The position numbers were made by a program, and so were the translations under genes. Below are positions 59,000 to 64,000 of a stretch of DNA of 64,000 bases, piece after piece. The notes under the pieces are model-generated. The model was not told where the DNA came from. It was given only the letters and a program-made list of their open reading frames with translations, and did not search any database. The stretch comes from Flaveria trinervia (lineage: Eukaryota; Streptophyta; Magnoliopsida; Asterales; Asteraceae): assembly GCA_025506515.1 (NCBI GenBank), contig CM046447.1, positions 92,870,910-92,934,909 of the forward strand, read 5' to 3'. The stretch's first letter is position 1. Each line of letters opens with the position of its first letter.

Positions 59000-59574
59000 G
59001 CCGCACTATTACTTTTATGAAAATTCCATAACGGCGTTATGAAAGGTAATGGATATTCACCCTCTAAACGCATAAAGACGTAGTGGCAACCATACACATG
59101 TGCAATAGTAATGAATTGATGGTACATGAGTTCATCCGGACCTGTCCATAACGGAAAATAAGTTGCGCTTTCAGTGGGAGATAAGCATTGAAGAATGACA
59201 TTAATCTGTTTGCGATCAATATCCTGTGTAAGGCATTATCATCCAGTGTTGATCAGGAGCTGGACCCGGATGTAGCCACGATAACTACGTTCTATCTCGT
59301 CATATGAGCTGGAGAAAAGAATTCTGTACAAATTAGAATTGTTTTATAACTCGTTTAAAAGCTCATACCTCATGTTCAGCCAATATTCTTCACCGAATCC
59401 TAAGAAAAAAGAAACTGCACAAAACCCATAGTTACCATCACTATTTACGTTCTCTATGTGTGTTATATATGGATGGAATAGTTTTGGAATCTGTGTTAGT
59501 AAAGGATGGTGATATAAAGAAGATTGAGTTGTGTTATGAACGTTTGAACTATGTTTCGGGGGGCTCATCCCCAT
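59000..59574 (-). pseudogene. OTU-like cysteine protease with catalytic Cys replaced
   Basis: IPKLFHPYITHIENVNSDGN (59574-59344) is the typical start of the OTU-like domains found with plant MULE transposases. The catalytic DGNCGF motif reads DGNYGF; the TGT codon is TAT at 59428-59430, one transition. LGFGEEYWLNMRYELLNEL follows. After shifts the C-terminal part (about 59220-59010) shows SATYFPLW and AHVYGCHYVFM with the expected His. Without the Cys no isopeptidase activity is expected. The frame has further breaks near 59250. Confidence 0.65.
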
Positions 59575-59852
59575 AAAATCATAACTAATAAAATCATCTG
59601 TCTTGTAGGTATGACCTCAGGTAGGTTGAGCAGGTGAAGGATCTGGTTTGTTTTGTTTTTTAGATTTGAGTGTTGGCCTTCCACGAGTATTTTTTTGTAT
59701 TGTAGGCTCGTTAAGATTTAAGCTGATAAGACCCCTTATGCTTTTTATTATTTCTAACCAATTTCTTTTCACCGTGGGATTTTTTTGTTTCTGGTAAGCT
59801 TCTTTGAACCTCTCAAGTTCGTCATCACATTAAATATCTTCTTCATCTTCGT

Positions 59853-60483
59853 TTAACAATGCGGTGAAAAGTCAAGGCTCCTCCAAAATATATCTATTGA
59901 ATGCAGTGGAATAGGTTTGACTGCTTTTAAATACCGTGCAATTTCACAAGCATATGGTAAACCGCAACTAGTACGAATATGACAGCCACAACTTTGTGAT
60001 TGGTCTTGAATTTCATTAACTTGTGTCAGCTGTCCAACTAATATATCTAGAGCTTCATGAGAAACATTTGATAACAAAGAAACAATAAATTATGTTTATG
60101 TTGATGTTTTATTTTAATTCGACTTCCTAGAAACTTGCCTTTATTTGTGTTTCCTGTAAACGTATTATGTTATTTAAAATTCGTATAAATTTATATAAAT
60201 TTGACTTGTCAGAATTCAAATGTTTTTTAACAGAGCATGTTGGCTTTCTACTCTGTTTGTTGTTCGTTCTCCAAAATTTAAATGTTGATCAATCCATGCA
60301 GACACGAACATCTCTTTGTAATTTTGCAACCAGTTAACATCCAAATAATTAAACACAACTGTAAAGTTAAATAAAATATGTTAGTTTCAATTTCATTAAT
60401 ATAAAAATAATAACATATCCAAGGGCGTGTGCAGTGTTTTGCACCAAATCCATTAACTCCTCTCTTGTTTGGTACACCCAATT
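59853..60483 (-). pseudogene. MULE transposase C-terminal region
   Basis: Read with frame changes: NWLQNYKEMFVSAWIDQHLN and FGERTTNRVESQHALLKKHL at 60320-60220, then a helical tail to about 60135, an intron-like gap, and SCGCHIRTSCGLPYACEIAR followed by PIPLHSIDIFWRSLDF (60077-59853). The NRVES and CGLPCAxExA motifs are typical of MULE/FAR1-type transposases next to the zinc-binding region. The DDE core and the N-terminal domain are absent. It ends next to an acidic linker that leads to the OTU-like part, as in fused plant MULE proteins. Confidence 0.65.
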
Positions 60484-61041
60484 ATTATAAAATTGAGACA
60501 TTATTGACTTGAATTACGATGATGTGTGAATAAATAAATTTGAATACTTGTGAATTGTGTAAACGGAATTTATAGGCATATTCAATTATTAACAAATTCT
60601 TGCACATTTCCCAATAAATTATGTAAACGATTATTGAATTTGAATTGAATTTCTCAATAAATTTTGTAAACGATTACTGATTTTATCTGACATATTTCCC
60701 AATAATTATTATACAATAAATAAATTCTTTATTACAATAAGTAAAACACAAATAACATTATATACAAATAAAAACTAAATCACAATTTATATAACTAAAA
60801 AATTATATTACTTTTCCAAAACAAGTAAAATTATAATTTATTGATACAGATCATAAGAAGGGTCTTGATATGGAGATATCCACATTTGATTATTATGTTT
60901 AAATCTCCACCTAACTTGTGGATAATCTGCGATCATGTCCATCCATATAACATGTTCACGATCAACAAATCCGGACATAAGTACCGGCCCGTTTAAACTT
61001 GCCACGTTCTCAGGGGTGAAAATATGTAAAGACTCGGCAAG

Positions 61042-61852
61042 TCAAGTAACATATGTACCACCACAAATATGCCCGCTTTTCCTTGTACCCGTACAAGAAG
61101 TAAAATAATCAGCAAGCATATATGCCAGATTACAAAGCCTCATTTTAATCAAACAAAATAAAAAGAACAAATCGTTTTTAGTCACCCCACCACTAGTCAT
61201 TCTACATCCAGCTATAGTATGACCAATAACGCGATGAAGATATCTATACAACGGATCGTTCATTTTTGTAACTTTTGTTTTATTGTTAGGTATATATTGA
61301 CCATCATCAATTTCTTGCCAAAATATTTCATCATTATAATCTTCTGGAAATTGCTTAAGACCGTTCAAAAATCAGATTGATGAGTCTCTTGAACTGTATA
61401 TAAACCCATCAAAACATCAAACTCGGCCACTGAATAATTACGTGGCAACCCCCCCGAGAACAAAACTGATAGCACCGGTATCACTGTTAAAAAAAATATA
61501 AGCTCAATTAAATGTAGACACGAAATTATATATAATCCAACTAAATTGGTATACCTACAGTTATGATTGTTCGAGTCGAAATTAAACGTAGAGAAAAAAT
61601 CCAAACAAAGCTCCTTATATTGCGGGCCACTAATTGCAAAATATTTTCTCCACGGCTCGTTCATCATGTTACGAGCACAAGTAAATTCACCCACGTCCCA
61701 TAACAAACTCTAAGATATCAACGTGAAGCCTCAAATTCTTTATCTAAAAGTTTTTGAAGCCTTTTATATTCATCTGATCCTCGACGAAACTGAAGCCACA
61801 GATGATTCAAAGCACGAACCGACGCAGTATCTTGATGTGAACCTGAAGCCAT
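61042..61852 (-). CDS. Spliced Athila-ORF1-like protein, possibly broken near the start
   Basis: An ATG at 61852 gives MASGSHQDTASVRALNHLWL; a one- or two-base shift near 61715 leads into WDVGEFTCARNMMNEPWRKY and GPQYKELCLDFFSTFNFD. An intron (GTAGGTATACC at about 61561 to TTTTAACAG at about 61487) joins NHNC to the frame VLGGLPRNYSVAEFDVLMGLY. A shift near 61368 then leads to LKQFPEDYNDEIFWQEIDDG, PLYRYLHRVIGHTIAG, LFFLFCLIKMRLCNLAYMLADY and SGHICGGTYVT. This order is what I know from the Athila ORF1 (retrotransposon ORF1) domain. No gypsy pol is near, and it lies within the ends of the MULE-type element. Confidence 0.5.
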
Positions 61853-62099
61853 TACCTAAAATAATTACAATTAGTAACACAATAAAATATATATTAAACT
61901 AAATTGTATTATAATAATAATAAACTAACCTTTGTTTTAATATGAAAAACAATAAAAAAATGATAGAAGATAAAAATTATGAATGTGAAGAATGAAGATG
62001 ATGGTGGTGAATGAAGATGATGGTGAATAATGAAGATAATGGTGAAAAAATGGAGTATATATTGTGGTGTGTTCGGTTGGGTAGAAAACAAACGAAATG

Positions 62100-62275
62100 T
62101 TAGTTGTCAAGTCATTAAAACAAACGACCGTTTGCATTAAAGCAAACGACCGTTTGCAGGTTAACAAACGATCGTTTGCAGGTCAACAAACGATCGTTTG
62201 CAGGTCGAATGAACGACCGTTTACAAGTCTGCTAAACGACGTTTACGAGCTCTTAAACGACCGTTTACTAGGTCA
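62100..62275. repeat. Right palindrome array of the MULE-type element
   Basis: About seven units such as CAAACGACCGTTTG and CAAACGATCGTTTG spaced 22-28 bases apart, degrading to TAAACGACGTTTA. Confidence 0.9.
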
Positions 62276-62316
62276 AGTCAAATCAATGATGTACGAAACA
62301 AAAATCTCTAGATATA

Positions 62317-62689
62317 TAATGAATTAATGATAACATAATTGCTAAAAGAAACTATTCTAATAAAGATCAAATGATAAATTTTGTGTTGACTTAGTAAATA
62401 GATATAGCTCATGTCAAGGCTATCATTAACTATTTGATAAGCTAGTATGATAAGACATACTAGATACCTTAAGTTAAAATAATAAATCAAGACTAAGATT
62501 AGACTTCATTTGTGATTCTTCAACATCAAAAGGCTCATCTTATTGAAACCTTGGATAAGCATAGGACGATGATTGTGATAAATCATACAAGACACAATGG
62601 TACTTTAAATCTTATTTGTGGTCGTTCTCAAATAGCCTAACGGGGAATAAATCTTACAAAGACACATGTCATTCCATTAGTATTGTTAC
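62317..62689. other. Intergenic, nothing seen
   Basis: AT-rich, no coding. Confidence 0.4.
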
Positions 62690-62922
62690 ATTATGGTTCA
62701 TCTGGAGATCAAGAAACGAGGATGTTTAATGTCTTTCGATGGCACAAAGATAAGGTGATAAAAGACATCAAAGCAAATTCATTTATTTGGATGAATACCA
62801 AGTGTCTTTAAATTTCTTACAATGGGAGTAGTGTAATTTTTATGTTTCTTTTTTCTTATAACTTTGTCTTGTCTCTAGCACCTTGCTAGTTTTAATAATA
62901 TTTGTATTGCCATTCAAAAAAA
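62690..62922 (+). mobile_element. LINE 3' fragment
   Basis: The reading FIWRSRNEDVFNVFRWHKDK then VIKDIKANSFIWMNTKCL matches the C-terminal end of plant non-LTR reverse transcriptases (a WxxWxxRNxxVF motif followed by IKxxSFxWxxxR). The 3' tail has CTTGTCTCTAGCACCTTGCTAG and TTAATAATATTTGTATTGCC, as in plant LINE 3' ends. 5' truncated and frameshifted. Confidence 0.6.
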
Positions 62923-64000
62923 CGTGACACATAGGAACACTTTACCGTTCCTAATATGACATTAGAAAGATTTTTCATAGACAAACAAGTTTATAAATAA
63001 ATGTTTAAACAATGATTTTTCCAACTGACAAAGTTTAGTACACACACAAGAACTAACTTGCTATAGATGAGGTAGAAATGTTAACATTCCTTGAAGAATA
63101 ACATGTTGGGTCTCCAGTTATATTCTAATGTTATCTAGACAAAAACTCAAAGTTAAAGTTAAAGTCAACATGCCAAAGTCAACACGTCAAATTCATTAAT
63201 CGAGGCAACACGATAATTTGATGACTTATTTATGCATTGATTGAAGTATATCAGATGTTCACGCTCAATTGAAGAAAATATATATTTTTTGTAAACAAAT
63301 ATATATTTCATCATTCTAATCATTTTATGCAACTTGAGGGGTTTAAATGTAATTTGCCAAAGTTGTTAGACTATAAATACTTAAATAGGATTAGCTAGTG
63401 TAATTGTAATTAAGAGTTGTAAGCTTTTGAAAGCCTTTTGTGAAAACATTCATAGAGACTATGATTTGGGGGTTTTAGTGAATTATCATATGCAAATCAT
63501 ATTTGGGGTTTAATTGCATGTTCATTTTGTTTATTTTCTTCATCTAAATTCAACAAATTAAAGCAAATCTAAGCATAGAAGACTTATATACTCATAGTTT
63601 GAAAACATCAACTTAAACCAACCACAACCCATATATTAAAATTTAAGTAAAACAAGTTTCTTTGAAACCAACTGACACAAAGCTAGAACTATATTACCAA
63701 ACTGTTAGGCAAAACGCACACACACAAGAAAAAAAGAACAAAAAAAAAACAAGAACAAAAGAAAAAAAAGGAACTTGTTACAACCCGAATTTACAAAAGA
63801 AATGCTAATCAAGAACTTGTTACAACTTACAACCCAATGCAGCAAAGATGCAAGCCCAAGATCGCAAAAAGTCTTTGGACTGTTATAATTCAAGTTGGGC
63901 CCAAATTCTGTAATTAAGAAACAAGAGCAACTCACAGAAAGCCCAAATTCTGAAATCCTAAATCTAAATGTATAAATAATAACACAGACATACCCACTTA
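62923..64000. other. Intergenic to right edge, nothing firm
   Basis: AT-rich. A-rich, CA-rich stretch at 63710-63770. No coding supported. Confidence 0.4.

Larger units (their letters stand above)
58114..62316 (-). mobile_element. MULE-type element with palindrome arrays, OTU-like and Athila-ORF1-like genes
   Basis: Element about 58123-62308 (4.2 kb). Left end GGTTCCATGTTTCATACACC; right end inverted GAGATTTTTGTTTCGTACATC. Flanks ATAGATATA and CTAGATATA agree at 8 of 9. Arrays of GTAAACGGTCGTTTAC-type palindromes lie inside both ends (58180-58320 and 62110-62272). Genes on - from right to left: Athila-ORF1-like, MULE transposase C-terminus, OTU-like protease. The transposase N-terminus and catalytic core were not found, so the element is defective. 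Confidence 0.65.

Noticed and set aside
58180..62275. Palindrome arrays as CRISPR arrays
   Set aside because: Eukaryotic context, short variable units, no constant-length unique spacers.

Overview
This is a plant nuclear window, AT-rich and dominated by transposable elements. Spliced genes with GT-AG introns, a LAX/ROX-type bHLH, a DUF1666 protein and a DCN1-like protein point to a eudicot. The 3' extra reading frame on a Ty1-copia element resembles frames I associate with Asteraceae (Tanacetum/Artemisia-like) repeats, so Asteraceae is my best guess; that placement is inference.

Only three host genes can be supported. A nine-exon DCN1-like (PONY domain, AAR3-like) gene lies on + at 16072-18897. 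A DUF1666 gene on - (about 23420-19017) converges on it, with the two stop codons about 120 bp apart. A single-exon atypical bHLH of the LAX/ROX/HEC type lies on + at 47900-48475.

Left region (1-13350): a degenerate Ty1-copia element on -, running off the left edge. It has an LTR at about 11569-12386, a PBS, gag with two zinc knuckles, and pol ending at 5350. Behind a promoter-like spacer follows a long extra 3' reading frame (from 4707). A 551-bp hAT-type MITE with a perfect 8-bp duplication interrupts that frame. The copia element itself lies inside the gag of a second copia element (12387-13085, PBS 13141-13153).

Middle (14870-36660): a foldback MULE-type MITE sits just upstream of the DCN1-like gene. 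hAT-type and Tourist-like MITEs lie in DUF1666 introns. Degenerate TRIM-like repeats (24690-27060) and a TA-flanked foldback element follow. Then come a 3.0-kb hAT transposon (30809-33827) and an opposed, internally deleted relative (29967-30432), and a hAT-type MITE at 36360-36652.

Right region (39320-64000): Tourist-like MITEs; a PIF/Harbinger element (about 40540-44580) with a Myb-like ORF1, a DDE transposase, a GC-rich poly-C tract and a 128-bp tandem repeat; another hAT-type MITE (44752-45108); the bHLH gene; a 6.9-kb CACTA element (49523-56458) with TNP2 and Ulp1-protease regions, split by a 1.94-kb solo-LTR-like insertion; and a 4.2-kb MULE-type element (58123-62308) with palindrome arrays at both ends, an OTU protease that has lost its catalytic Cys, a transposase C-terminus, and a spliced Athila-ORF1-like gene. 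A LINE 3' fragment follows. All coordinates of splice sites and duplications were read by eye.
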